Source of the DNA: Mycolicibacterium senegalense
GTDB lineage: Bacteria > Actinomycetota > Actinomycetes > Mycobacteriales > Mycobacteriaceae
Assembly (NCBI RefSeq): GCF_019645875.1
Contig: NZ_CP081000.1
Coordinates: forward strand, 1,674,001-1,738,000
Length of the DNA stretch: 64,000 bases
Reading direction: 5' to 3'
A program made the translations under genes and the position numbers. Of the stretch, positions 1-7,901 are shown piece by piece. Within the stretch, counting starts at the first letter, position 1, and every line of letters begins with the position of its first letter. The notes under the pieces were generated by a model, which was given only the letters and a program-made list of their open reading frames with translations, made no database searches and was not told where the DNA came from.

Positions 1-2
1 GG

Positions 3-326
3 CCGTACACGTTGACGGCCGGCCGTACGGACTCGCGCGTGCACCTTCCGCTGGAAGCGCCGGTGCAAAAAACCGACACGACGCGCGAACCGCGTTGGAC
101 GGGGCACGATGTGCGCGCGCAGATCGTAGAGTTGTGCACCGGCACCCCTTCGGTTGCCGAGATTGCCGCACATTTATCCCTCCCGCTCGGCGTGGCGCGC
201 GTGCTGATCGGGGACCTGGTGACGCAGGGTTATCTACGGGTGGAAGCCACCCTCGACGACTCGGCTAGCTTCGACGAACGCCGCGAATTGATTGGAAGGA
301 CCCTGCGTGGCCTACGAGCACTCTGA
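3..326 (+). CDS. mfpC: DUF742 conservon protein (MfpC-like), 5' end outside the window
   Basis: This is a small DUF742 protein of the actinobacterial conservons, where a sensor kinase, a roadblock protein, a DUF742 protein and a Ras-like GTPase are encoded together. The reading frame stays open to the left edge, so the start probably lies upstream; a TTG at 12 is the only start visible inside. The body shows the family's winged-helix-like region (residues about 30–75, with the stretch VAEIAAHLSLPLGVARVLIG) and the typical ending RTLRGLRAL. Its last 20 bases overlap mfpB, which implies translational coupling. The order DUF742–GTPase–pentapeptide protein equals Rv3363c–Rv3362c–Rv3361c. Family assignment is secure; the start is not. 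Confidence 0.88.
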   Translation, partial: PYTLTAGRTDSRVHLPLEAPVQKTDTTREPRWTGHDVRAQIVELCTGTPSVAEIAAHLSLPLGVARVLIGDLVTQGYLRVEATLDDSASFDERRELIGRTLRGLRAL

Positions 327-918
327 ACCCCGCTCGGCCTCCGGCGGTGGCGCCCCCCGACGTGGGGCCGCCTCGACGAAGATCGTCATCTCAGGCGGGT
401 TCGGCGCAGGCAAGACGACCTTCGTCGGTGCGGTCTCCGAGATCATGCCGCTGCGCACAGAAGCGTTGGTTACCAACGTGTCTGAGGGCGTCGACGCCCT
501 GGACGGCACCCCGGACAAGCGCACCACCACGGTCGCGATGGACTTCGGCAGGATCACCCTGGACGAGGACCTGGTGCTCTACCTGTTCGGCACGCCCGGC
601 CAGCGCCGGTTCTGGTTCATGTGGGACGACCTGGTGCGCGGTGCGATCGGCGCGATCATCCTGGTCGACGTGCGCCGGCTGCAGGACAGCTTCGCCGCGG
701 TCGACTTCTTCGAGGCCCGCAAGCTGCCGTTCATCGTCGCGGTCAACGAGTTCGACGATGCGCCAAAGCATCCCACTCAGGCCGTGCGCAAGGCGTTGGC
801 CCTGCCGGAGCACATTCCGGTGGTGGCCGTCGATGCCCGTGACCGCAACTCGGCCAAGGCCGCACTGATCGCGGTCACCGAATACTCGTTGAGCACGCTG
901 TCCGCGTTGCCCGGCTGA
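307..918 (+). CDS. mfpB: MfpB, Ras-like small GTPase of the mfp conservon
   Basis: This is a conservon GTPase that in mycobacteria works with the gyrase-protecting pentapeptide protein MfpA. Visible motifs are the P-loop GGFGAGKTT near residue 25, LFGTPGQ as switch II/G3, and NEFD as the G4 guanine-specificity motif. A GTG at 307 is preferred because GGAAGGA sits six bases upstream; a TTG at 292 is in frame but would include that ribosome site. The gene overlaps mfpC by 20 bases and ends three bases before mfpA, so the three are one transcript. The length of about 203 residues fits the family. Known work on M. smegmatis MfpB links its GTP-bound form to modulation of MfpA; that part is family knowledge. 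Confidence 0.93.
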   Translation: MAYEHSEPRSASGGGAPRRGAASTKIVISGGFGAGKTTFVGAVSEIMPLRTEALVTNVSEGVDALDGTPDKRTTTVAMDFGRITLDEDLVLYLFGTPGQRRFWFMWDDLVRGAIGAIILVDVRRLQDSFAAVDFFEARKLPFIVAVNEFDDAPKHPTQAVRKALALPEHIPVVAVDARDRNSAKAALIAVTEYSLSTLSALPG

Positions 919-921
919 GGC

Positions 922-1497
922 GTGGCAGCCGACGAGACCACCTGGGCGGACCGCGAATTCACCGGTGTGGACTTCCGTGCCGAGGAATACGACGGAGTTC
1001 TGAGCCGGTTGCGCACCGAGCGGGTGGTGTTCACCGAGTGCGATTTCAGCGGCGTGGACATGTCCGAGTCGCAGCATCTCGGCTCGGCCTTCCGCAATTG
1101 CACGTTCCGCCGCGCCACTCTCTGGCACAGCGAGTTCACCAACTGCAGTCTGCTCGGTTCGGTGTTCAGCGAGTGCCGGCTGCGGCCGATCAAGATCGTG
1201 GAATCGGACCTGACCCTGACCGTGCTCGGCGGCTGCGACCTGCGCGGCGTCGACCTGTCGGACTGTCGCTTGCGAGAGGCCAGCCTGGTCGGGGTTGATC
1301 TGCGCAAAGCGGTGCTACGGCAGGCGGATCTGACCGGCGCGCGGGTGCAGGACGCCAAGCTCGACGAGGCCGATCTACGCGGTGCCCGAGTCGACCCCAC
1401 CTTCTGGACCACCGCGAAACTGCGCGGTGCCAAGATCGACATCGCCCAGGCGCTGGCCTATTCCGCCGCCCACGGTCTCGACGTCCACGGCGGGTAA
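922..1497 (+). CDS. mfpA: MfpA, pentapeptide-repeat gyrase-protecting protein (fluoroquinolone tolerance)
   Basis: This 191-residue pentapeptide-repeat protein is expected to fold as a right-handed quadrilateral beta-helix that mimics B-form DNA and binds DNA gyrase, lowering fluoroquinolone susceptibility. The A(D/N)LXX pattern runs through most of the chain: TECDFSGVDMSE, SAFRNCTFRRATL, CDLRGVDLSDCRL, ADLTGARVQDAKL and ADLRGARVD are readable. The length matches the mycobacterial MfpA family. Translation starts at GTG 922, three bases after the mfpB stop, so mfpB and mfpA are coupled. The gene is the last of the operon and is followed by a palindromic repeat block that probably terminates it. 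Confidence 0.95.
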   Translation: MAADETTWADREFTGVDFRAEEYDGVLSRLRTERVVFTECDFSGVDMSESQHLGSAFRNCTFRRATLWHSEFTNCSLLGSVFSECRLRPIKIVESDLTLTVLGGCDLRGVDLSDCRLREASLVGVDLRKAVLRQADLTGARVQDAKLDEADLRGARVDPTFWTTAKLRGAKIDIAQALAYSAAHGLDVHGG

Positions 1498-1526
1498 GAC
1501 TCACTCACCGCTCTCGCACCCCGTTT

Positions 1527-1633
1527 GTCACGCCAGAGTGACTGCCGGCGTCCAGTGTCACGCCAGCGTGGCAGCCCGATTTGCTTCGTCACGCCAGAGT
1601 GGCGCCCGAAGCCGAGCGCCACTCTGGCGTGAC
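1527..1633. repeat. Palindromic repeat block, locus 1 (core GTCACGCCAGAGTGGCGC)
   Basis: The convergent gap between mfpA and the FHA/ABC gene holds three direct copies of a GTCACGCC(A)G(A/C)GTG core and one inverted copy. The inverted pair at 1588–1605 and 1616–1633 forms a perfect 18-bp stem with a 10-base loop, so it can act as a terminator for both flanking genes. The same core recurs near 24.4–24.57 kb and at 38.29–38.33 kb. Confidence 0.85.
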
Positions 1634-1666
1634 AACGACAAAGACAACGACAAAGACAACGACAAC
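1631..1666. repeat. Six tandem GACAA(C/A) hexamers
   Basis: Six consecutive hexamers (GACAAC, GACAAA, GACAAC, GACAAA, GACAAC, GACAAC) follow the palindrome. Read from the minus strand this is a T-rich run just downstream of the ABC gene's stop and before the hairpin. No gene uses it. Confidence 0.85.
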
Positions 1667-1679
1667 GAGCGGGCGATAC

Positions 1680-4346
1680 TCAGCCGGCCTTCAGCCGGAT
1701 CCGCCAGCGCACGAAGCCGGTGTAGACGATGCAGAGCAGCAGCAGGATGCCGATGTTGACCAGCCACACGGTCGGGGTGTGCTTCCAGTGCGAGTCGGCG
1801 GGCAGCAGCGGCGGCGGCACCAGGCGGGTCAGGTCGATGGTTGACGCGGACGCCGCGAAACCCCAGCGCGCCGGAGTGATCCACGACAGCTGATCGAGCA
1901 CCACGCGGTCCGTCACCGGGATCATGCCGCCGGAGAACACCAACTGGCTCATCACGGTGACCACCAGCAGGGGCATGATCTGCTCGGCGGAGCGGGCCAG
2001 TGCCGACAGCGCCAGGCCCACCATCGCCGAGGCCACACACGTCATGGAGATGTCGATGAACAGCTCCAGGTTGCGGCCGCTGATGAAGGCCCCGCTCTCG
2101 GCGGAGCCCGGGCCCCAGCCCTTTCCGATGATCGTGATCACCGTGACAATGGCGGACTGGAGCACCGCGAACACGGCGAAGACCGCGATCTTCGCAAGCA
2201 GGTAGGCCGTGGTCGACAGGCCGACTGCCTGCTCGCGACGGAAGATGGCCTGCTCGCCGATCAGCGCCCGGATGGTCAGCGCGGTGCCCATGAAGATCGC
2301 ACCGACGTTGAGCATCACCAGGATCTGGCCCGGCTCGTTGGGTGCGGCGCCGCCCTGGACGGCCGGCACCGGCAGGCCGAACCCGACATCACCGGGTACC
2401 GACAGCGACAGCACGCCCATGATGAACGGCAGCATCAACAGGAACGCGGTGTAGCCGCGGTCGGACACGATCAGCCGGACTTGGCGCCGGGCGATCGTGG
2501 ACAGCTGCCGGAACAGGCTGGTCTTCGCCGGCTCGCCCAGGTCGCCGGGCTGTGCCGACGACGCCGCGGCCGCGGGCGCCGGACCGGTCCGGGCCAGATA
2601 CTTGCGGTTGGCCTCGGCCGGGTCGCCGGCGACGGTGCTGAAGATGTCGGCCCAGTTGGTGGTGCCGAGCTCAGGGCCGATCTGGTCGGGTGGGCCGCAG
2701 AACGCGGTCTTGCCGCCGGGGGCCAGCAGCAGCACCTGATCGCATACGTCGAGGTAGGTCAAGGAGTGCGTGACGACCAGCACCACGCGGCCGGCGTCGG
2801 CCAGCTGGCGCAGCATCGTCATCACCTGGCGGTCGAGCGCGGGGTCCAGACCCGAGGTGGGCTCGTCGAGGATCAGCAGTGACGGGCCGGTCAGCAGTTC
2901 GAGCGCGACCGAGGCGCGCTTGCGCTGCCCGCCGGACAGCTTGTCGACCCGGGTGTCGAGATGCTTGGTCATCTCGAGCTCCTCGAGCACCTGCATGACG
3001 ACCTGTTCGCGGTCTTCCTTCGTGGTGTCCGGCGGCAGTCGCAGCTCGGCGGCGTACATCAGGGCCTGCCGGACGGTGAGCTGGCCGTGCACCACGTCGT
3101 CCTGGGGGACCATGCCGATCCGGGACCGCAGTGAGGCGTACTCGGCGTGCACGTCGTGGCCCTCGAACGTGATGGTGCCGCTGGTCGGATGTGTGTAGCC
3201 GGCGACCTGTTTGGCGAACGTCGACTTGCCCGCACCCGACGGGCCGATCACGGCGGTGAGGGTGCCGGGCCTGGCATCGACGGAGATGTTGTCGAGCAGC
3301 GTCTTGTTGCCCTCGATGGTCCACGTCAGTCCGCGCACCTCGAGGCCGCCGGTGCGGGTGTCGGCCTCGGTTTCGCTGCGGCGCACCAGGGTGCCGCCGG
3401 TGAACACCAGGTCGACGTTGCCGATGGTGACCACGTCACCGTCGTGCAGCACCGCGGAGTCCACTCGTGCGCCGTTGACGAACGTGCCGTTGATGCTGCG
3501 CTCGTCACGGATCTCGGTGCCGCCGGTCATCGGGATCAACGTCGCGTGATGCCGCGAGGCCAGCACGTCGGGGATGACGATGTCGTTGTCGGTTGCGCGG
3601 CCGATCTTCACCGCACCTGCGGGCGCGGGCGCGGTGCGCCCTGGCCGCAGGATCTTCATCATGCTGGTGGCGATGTTGCCGCCGGCTTCACTGCTGCCGC
3701 GAGCCGAGCCGGCGGCCGGCGCCATCGAGGTCGGTGCCGCGGACGGGTTCGGGGCGCTGCGGACCGGCTGGGACTGATAGGCCTGTGGCCCGCTGGGGTG
3801 GCCGGTCTGCGGACCGCTCGGGTAGCCGGTCTGCGGGCCGCTCGGGTACCCGCCCTGGGGCCCGCTGGGATATCCGGTGGGTGCGGTGGGGTAGCGCGGC
3901 TGCGGCCCCGAGGAGTAACCGGGACGCGGCGCCGCGGGCGGCTGACCGTATTGGGGACGCCCGGGTGCGGCGGCCTGAGTGGGCCAGGCGCCGCTGGGCC
4001 GGTTGCCGACGGGTACGGCCGCGGTCGGGGTCCGGCCGACCGATCCCTGGTGTCGTCCGACCTCGAACGTCAACTGGGGCCCGTCCGGGTTACCGATGTT
4101 GACGACCTGGCCATCGTGGATGTCGATCGAGGGCACCCGACGGCCGTTGGCATACATGCCGTTGAGGCTGCCGTTGTCGATCGCGACCCAACGACCTTGG
4201 TCGAAGCGCAGCACCAGGTGCGCGCGTGAGATCAGCGGGTGGGCAATGCGGACGTCGGCGCGGAGGTCTCGGCCGATGACGACATCGTTGCCCGGGGCAA
4301 AGGTACGGGTCGATCCGTCGTAACGAACGGTCAGCGCAGGGCTCAT
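1680..4346 (-). CDS. Rv1747-type ABC exporter with two FHA domains
   Basis: This is a half-size ABC exporter with regulatory phosphothreonine-reading FHA domains; the M. tuberculosis homologue Rv1747 is phosphorylated by PknF and linked to envelope lipid export. Order in the 888 residues: FHA-1 (about 5–95, with GRDLRADVRI and SLNGMYANGRR), a proline-rich linker carrying YPSGPQTG-type repeats, FHA-2 (about 235–310, RSINGTFVNG), an ATPase domain with Walker A GPSGAGKS, signature LSGGQRKR and Walker B LLILDEPTSGLD, then six membrane helices. ATG 4346 is chosen; a TTG at 4355 is in frame. No pknF neighbour is present here, unlike M. tuberculosis. The gene faces away from the beta-propeller gene. 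Confidence 0.93.
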   Translation of the reverse strand: MSPALTVRYDGSTRTFAPGNDVVIGRDLRADVRIAHPLISRAHLVLRFDQGRWVAIDNGSLNGMYANGRRVPSIDIHDGQVVNIGNPDGPQLTFEVGRHQGSVGRTPTAAVPVGNRPSGAWPTQAAAPGRPQYGQPPAAPRPGYSSGPQPRYPTAPTGYPSGPQGGYPSGPQTGYPSGPQTGHPSGPQAYQSQPVRSAPNPSAAPTSMAPAAGSARGSSEAGGNIATSMMKILRPGRTAPAPAGAVKIGRATDNDIVIPDVLASRHHATLIPMTGGTEIRDERSINGTFVNGARVDSAVLHDGDVVTIGNVDLVFTGGTLVRRSETEADTRTGGLEVRGLTWTIEGNKTLLDNISVDARPGTLTAVIGPSGAGKSTFAKQVAGYTHPTSGTITFEGHDVHAEYASLRSRIGMVPQDDVVHGQLTVRQALMYAAELRLPPDTTKEDREQVVMQVLEELEMTKHLDTRVDKLSGGQRKRASVALELLTGPSLLILDEPTSGLDPALDRQVMTMLRQLADAGRVVLVVTHSLTYLDVCDQVLLLAPGGKTAFCGPPDQIGPELGTTNWADIFSTVAGDPAEANRKYLARTGPAPAAAASSAQPGDLGEPAKTSLFRQLSTIARRQVRLIVSDRGYTAFLLMLPFIMGVLSLSVPGDVGFGLPVPAVQGGAAPNEPGQILVMLNVGAIFMGTALTIRALIGEQAIFRREQAVGLSTTAYLLAKIAVFAVFAVLQSAIVTVITIIGKGWGPGSAESGAFISGRNLELFIDISMTCVASAMVGLALSALARSAEQIMPLLVVTVMSQLVFSGGMIPVTDRVVLDQLSWITPARWGFAASASTIDLTRLVPPPLLPADSHWKHTPTVWLVNIGILLLLCIVYTGFVRWRIRLKAG
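3782..3883 (-). repeat. In-frame 24-bp tandem repeats in the FHA linker (YPSGPQTG units)
   Basis: The linker between the two FHA domains contains about four to five near-identical 8-residue units of the form YPSGPQ(T/G)G or HPSGPQ, encoded by about 24-bp DNA repeats. Such repeats can change copy number by slippage without breaking the frame. Confidence 0.85.
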
Positions 4347-4407
4347 CGCGCTCAACTCTATCGGTAGTTCTCACCGGGACTGGGCCGTTGCGGAGGTGTC
4401 GCGGCGT

Positions 4408-6168
4408 GTGACGATGGCTCACATGGTTTCTGAAGGGGCGCAGAAGACGGCCGGCCGGGTGCTCGGCGTGCTGCGGACGCTCGGCACGATGCTGGCCGGG
4501 GCGGCGGTGGTGTGGTTGGTGTGGGCGGCAGTGTTGGGTGCCTGGGCGAGGTTGGGCGCGGCACGCAGCACCGGCGAAAGCGCCTGGTACGTCGTCGGCC
4601 TGCACCGGTGGGGCGAGGCCCTGCCCAACCGCATGGCGCTGGTCGTGGGCATCGTCGCCGTGGTGCTGATCGCCGCGATGGCCTACAGCGTCTGGCGCGG
4701 CCACACGGGCCGGGATCTGGCGGCTACGCCGGCCGGAACCGCGGGCGTGGCCGCGCTGCTGGTGATGGCTTACGTCACCCAGGGCATTCCGGCGTTCTAC
4801 CGCGCAGCGATGGACAACTCACCGGTGACCGCGGCTCTGCCGGCCGGGATGGCGTCGTGGTGGTTGGGGCTGGCCGGAGCGGCGGCGACCTTCCTGGCGG
4901 CACGGGCCTTCCCTCTGTTGGAGCGCGCCGCGGTGAAGTTGCTGGCTGTCGGCGCAGCGATCGCGGTGGTGGTTGCCGCGGTGGTGACGGTGGGCGCGTT
5001 TCGCGCGGGCGACGACGCGCGCTTCCTCGATGCGACGACGGCGCCGGCTACCGATGTGCCCGCCGTGCCCGACGCGCTGGGCAAGCGAACGTTCACGGTG
5101 TCTGTGCCCGACGCCTTCGAGGGGGACAAGCACGAGCCCGGCCGCCAGATCGTGGCTGCGGGAGCCGGTTTCGTGGTCTACGGCGATCACCGCATCACCG
5201 CGTACGGCGCCGACGGCAAGGAACGCTGGCACTTCGCGCGCACCGGCCCCGGCGGCGTGACGGTCAACGGCATGCGGGTGTTCGACAACGGGGCCACGGT
5301 GGTGGCCTTCGTCGACAAGGGTCTGGTGGGACTCGACGCCACCACGGGCGAGCGGCTGTGGTCCAATGCCGACGACCAGATGATGTACGCGCTGGCCGAA
5401 GTTCCCGGCTACAACCTGGAAGCGCCATTCGTGGTGTATCGCGACGACCGGGTGTGGGTGCGCTTCGACACTCGCACCGGCGCCCCGAAGTGGTCGGTGC
5501 CCGCACCGCACGCTGATTGCGCCTTCCCGCCGCGCGCGGTGGACACCCGTGCGTGGTTGGTGTCTGTGGTGCAATGTCCATCCGAGCAGGGCAACGCGAT
5601 CCGGGTGGTCGCACTCAACCCCGACAACGGCGAAGCCGTCTGGGACCACGAGGTGTTCAAGGGGCAGGCCGACGCCACCGCGGTGGCCACGCCGGCCAAT
5701 GCGGTGGGCATCTTCGTTCAGTTCGGTGGGGCCGGTGCACCGCCCGGGATCTCGTACGTCAACGTCGTGGACAAGACGGTGACCCCGCTGCCGGAGCGCG
5801 GCACGGGCGAACCTTCACTCGGCCCGGGTGACGACTTCCTGTTCTCCGGCCGCGACGGCGGCCGTCAGCTACTGCTGTTCGGTCCCGACGGCAAGCAGAG
5901 ATGCGCCGGCGCCCAAGGCATCCGCGGCAGCCAGACCCGCCTGGTGGGACAGGGGGGAGGCTTGGCGTACCTGTCGTTCGCGAACGGCTTCACCCTCGCG
6001 GACAACTCAGATCAGGGCTCGTTGCGCACCTTCGACGCGAAAACCTGTGCTCAGACCTCGGCTGTGCCCGCGGCGTCGGTCGAGGGTTTCGTCCCGGTGC
6101 CGGGTGCGGTGCTGGTCCTGCGGCGTGACGGGCAGACCCTGCAGATCGACGGGTACCGCCTAGCGTAG
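4408..6168 (+). CDS. Membrane-anchored PQQ-like beta-propeller protein
   Basis: The N-terminal 190 residues hold about five hydrophobic membrane segments; the remaining 390 residues form a PQQ-like/quinoprotein beta-propeller with repeated blades such as ITAYGADGKERWHF, LVGLDATTGERLWS and VALNPDNGEAVWDH. The propeller is probably extracytoplasmic. No PQQ-ligating residues can be identified, so it is more likely a protein-binding scaffold than a dehydrogenase. Start is uncertain: GTG 4408 has GGAGG 11 bases upstream, while GTG 4396, ATG 4414 and ATG 4423 are also in frame. It is divergent from the FHA/ABC gene, with about 60 bases between the starts. No specific function can be assigned. Confidence 0.8.
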   Translation: MTMAHMVSEGAQKTAGRVLGVLRTLGTMLAGAAVVWLVWAAVLGAWARLGAARSTGESAWYVVGLHRWGEALPNRMALVVGIVAVVLIAAMAYSVWRGHTGRDLAATPAGTAGVAALLVMAYVTQGIPAFYRAAMDNSPVTAALPAGMASWWLGLAGAAATFLAARAFPLLERAAVKLLAVGAAIAVVVAAVVTVGAFRAGDDARFLDATTAPATDVPAVPDALGKRTFTVSVPDAFEGDKHEPGRQIVAAGAGFVVYGDHRITAYGADGKERWHFARTGPGGVTVNGMRVFDNGATVVAFVDKGLVGLDATTGERLWSNADDQMMYALAEVPGYNLEAPFVVYRDDRVWVRFDTRTGAPKWSVPAPHADCAFPPRAVDTRAWLVSVVQCPSEQGNAIRVVALNPDNGEAVWDHEVFKGQADATAVATPANAVGIFVQFGGAGAPPGISYVNVVDKTVTPLPERGTGEPSLGPGDDFLFSGRDGGRQLLLFGPDGKQRCAGAQGIRGSQTRLVGQGGGLAYLSFANGFTLADNSDQGSLRTFDAKTCAQTSAVPAASVEGFVPVPGAVLVLRRDGQTLQIDGYRLA

Positions 6169-6255
6169 TGAGTCATGGCGTTGGTGTCAGCCGAGGGAAC
6201 CGCGTGTTAGCATCCCCCGTGTGGCGACGATGTCTGCCGTCACATTCTGCGCTTC

Positions 6256-6273
6256 CAGGTGAACGATCACCTG
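6256..6273. promoter_or_regulatory. Inverted repeat CAGGTGA-N4-TCACCTG, possible operator
   Basis: A perfect 7-bp inverted repeat with a four-base centre lies 113 bases upstream of the DUF1801 gene, in a 217-base gap otherwise without genes. Its spacing and symmetry fit a dimeric repressor site. No regulator is encoded next to it. Confidence 0.4.
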
Positions 6274-6385
6274 AATCATTGCGGAGAGGCCTGAGATCAT
6301 CAGGACATGTCCGGATGGGGTGCTGCGCCTTCTGGCGCACCAATTCCATTGTGTCGGTGGATTGATACCGGCAGACGAAAAGGAC

Positions 6386-6745
6386 ATGAGAGTGGCTTCC
6401 AAGGACGACAAGAACCTCAAGGACGTTCTCAAAAAGATCGAGGGTATGGATGAGCCGGCGCGTGCTCTGATGCGACGCATGCACGACGTGATCGTCGCCG
6501 CTGCGCCGGAACTCAAGCCGCGCATTTGGTACGGCATGCCGGGCTATGCAAAGTCTGCCAGCAGTCCCGTCCTCGTCTTTTTCCGGAACGATGAACTGAT
6601 GAGCCTTGGCGTGAGCGAGAAGGCCACGCTGAAGCCCGCCGGAGACAAAGACGGAATGCTGATTCCCGCGGCATGGTACTTCGATGGCCTGGACGATGTC
6701 ACCGAGCAGCGTGTTGCCGAGATCGTCCGCGCCGCCGTCCAGTAA
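6386..6745 (+). CDS. DUF1801 (YdhG-like) small protein
   Basis: This is a DUF1801 domain protein of about 119 residues, in the fold shared with bacterial YdhG and frataxin-like iron-binding proteins. The characteristic core IVAAAPELKPRIWYGMPGYAK and VLVFFRNDELMSLGVSEKATL are present. ATG 6386 is used; GTG 6392 is a good alternative because AAAAGGA lies eight bases before it. The gene stands alone between the propeller gene and a convergent membrane-protein gene. An iron-chaperone role is suggested for some relatives but not demonstrated for this group, so the biochemical role stays open. Confidence 0.82.
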   Translation: MRVASKDDKNLKDVLKKIEGMDEPARALMRRMHDVIVAAAPELKPRIWYGMPGYAKSASSPVLVFFRNDELMSLGVSEKATLKPAGDKDGMLIPAAWYFDGLDDVTEQRVAEIVRAAVQ

Positions 6746-6985
6746 GTAGAGCGGCGATGCGAGCGTGGGCGGGCCGGCACAGCGTAATCCGCTGCCGTGG
6801 AGTGGGACCCGCGGGTGATGGGCGAGGTGGGCGCTGGCTTCGTTGGTTGGCGCCGCGGCGCTGGTGGCGGTCGAGCGGCATGTGGGTCAAAACCGAGACG
6901 GCGGTTGCCGTCGGTTAGGCACCCGGGCGAGGCGTCGAGCATCGAAGTCGGCGGCCGCTGGTGCCAACGTGCTGTCCCGGTACGT
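6746..6985. other. Convergent intergenic gap, no gene seen
   Basis: These 240 bases lie between two convergent genes. They contain no start with a ribosome site and no strong hairpin. Open frames crossing the gap have biased, arginine-rich translations typical of high-GC noncoding frames. Confidence 0.6.
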
Positions 6986-7894
6986 CTAGGCGGGCGTATT
7001 GGCAAGGGCCGGAACGGCTTCTTCCGGGTAGCGGTCCTGGGCGTCCCAGACGTCGGCGGTCTGCACCGCCCAGAACACCGCGAACAGCACGATGAGAATG
7101 AGTTCGACGGTGATCACGCCGAAGTGCCAGCCGAGGACCAGCAGCACGACGCCGGCCACGATCGTGATGAGCATGAGCGCGGCGATGGTGGCGTAGAACC
7201 GCGCCAGGTGCTGGCGCACGGCCGCCCTGGCGTAGCACGCGTGGTAGACCGCCACCAGGGTGATGGCCAGAAACATTGCCACCGAGGCGATTACGTGCGC
7301 GTGCTGGGCGAACCAGCCCCACAACATCAGCGGCGCCCCGGCCACGGAAATGACCAACAACGCCGCCGGAAGCCACTTTTCCACCCGCAACAGCGCGGTG
7401 GCGATGGTCTTCCACAGGGTGGCGGCCTCGGCGCAGGAAGGCTCGGACGCCACCGGTGGCTCTTGCGGTCGCCGCCAGCGGCCCAGCGCCAGATACATCC
7501 CGGTGCCCGCGGCGACGGCCACGAACAGCGCGGCGACGTTGTTGGCGACGCCGCCGAAGGGGTCGGCGACGGTGGGAAGCCACGGCCGGCACAGGTCACC
7601 GGGGCCGGTGGGCACCAACGCCACGATGAAGGCCATGAACCCGGAGTAGTTCAGCAGCGCGTCTTCACCGATGCGGCTGCCTTTGTAGGCGATCAGGCAG
7701 ATTCCGATCGCGCACAACGACGCCAGGAAAACCGCGTGTGTGCGGGTGTAGAAGAACGCGCTGATGGACCCCTGCGGGCAAGTGTCCGTCCATGTCAACG
7801 CCAGTGAGGTCAACAGGAACACCACCAGCGCAACGAGTCCGACCCGCACGTAGCGGTAGGTCACCATGGTGTCGCTGGGGTCGTTACCAACCAT
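6986..7894 (-). CDS. Multi-pass membrane protein, function unknown
   Basis: The 302-residue product has about eight hydrophobic helices and a short cytoplasmic loop (RWRRPQEPPVASEPSC) in the middle. Possible heme- or metal-binding histidines occur in WGWFAQHAHVIAS and VAVYHACYARAAVRQH, but no family motif is recognised. It starts eight bases after the stop of the Old Yellow Enzyme gene, so the two are probably cotranscribed. A second ATG nine codons in (7867) is also possible. The pairing with a flavin oxidoreductase could hint at a redox role, which is inference only. Confidence 0.72.
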   Translation of the reverse strand: MVGNDPSDTMVTYRYVRVGLVALVVFLLTSLALTWTDTCPQGSISAFFYTRTHAVFLASLCAIGICLIAYKGSRIGEDALLNYSGFMAFIVALVPTGPGDLCRPWLPTVADPFGGVANNVAALFVAVAAGTGMYLALGRWRRPQEPPVASEPSCAEAATLWKTIATALLRVEKWLPAALLVISVAGAPLMLWGWFAQHAHVIASVAMFLAITLVAVYHACYARAAVRQHLARFYATIAALMLITIVAGVVLLVLGWHFGVITVELILIVLFAVFWAVQTADVWDAQDRYPEEAVPALANTPA

Positions 7895-7901
7895 GGAGCT
7901 A

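Noticed and set aside
1558..2040. Minus-strand frame with a Ser-Leu repeat (LSLSLSLSLS)
   Set aside because: The repeat is only the translation of the noncoding GACAA hexamers, and the frame overlaps the ABC transporter 3' end.
4090..4704. Minus-strand His/Arg/Pro-rich frame over the divergent promoter of the ABC and propeller genes
   Set aside because: It is out of frame with both real genes and has a composition typical of noncoding high-GC frames.
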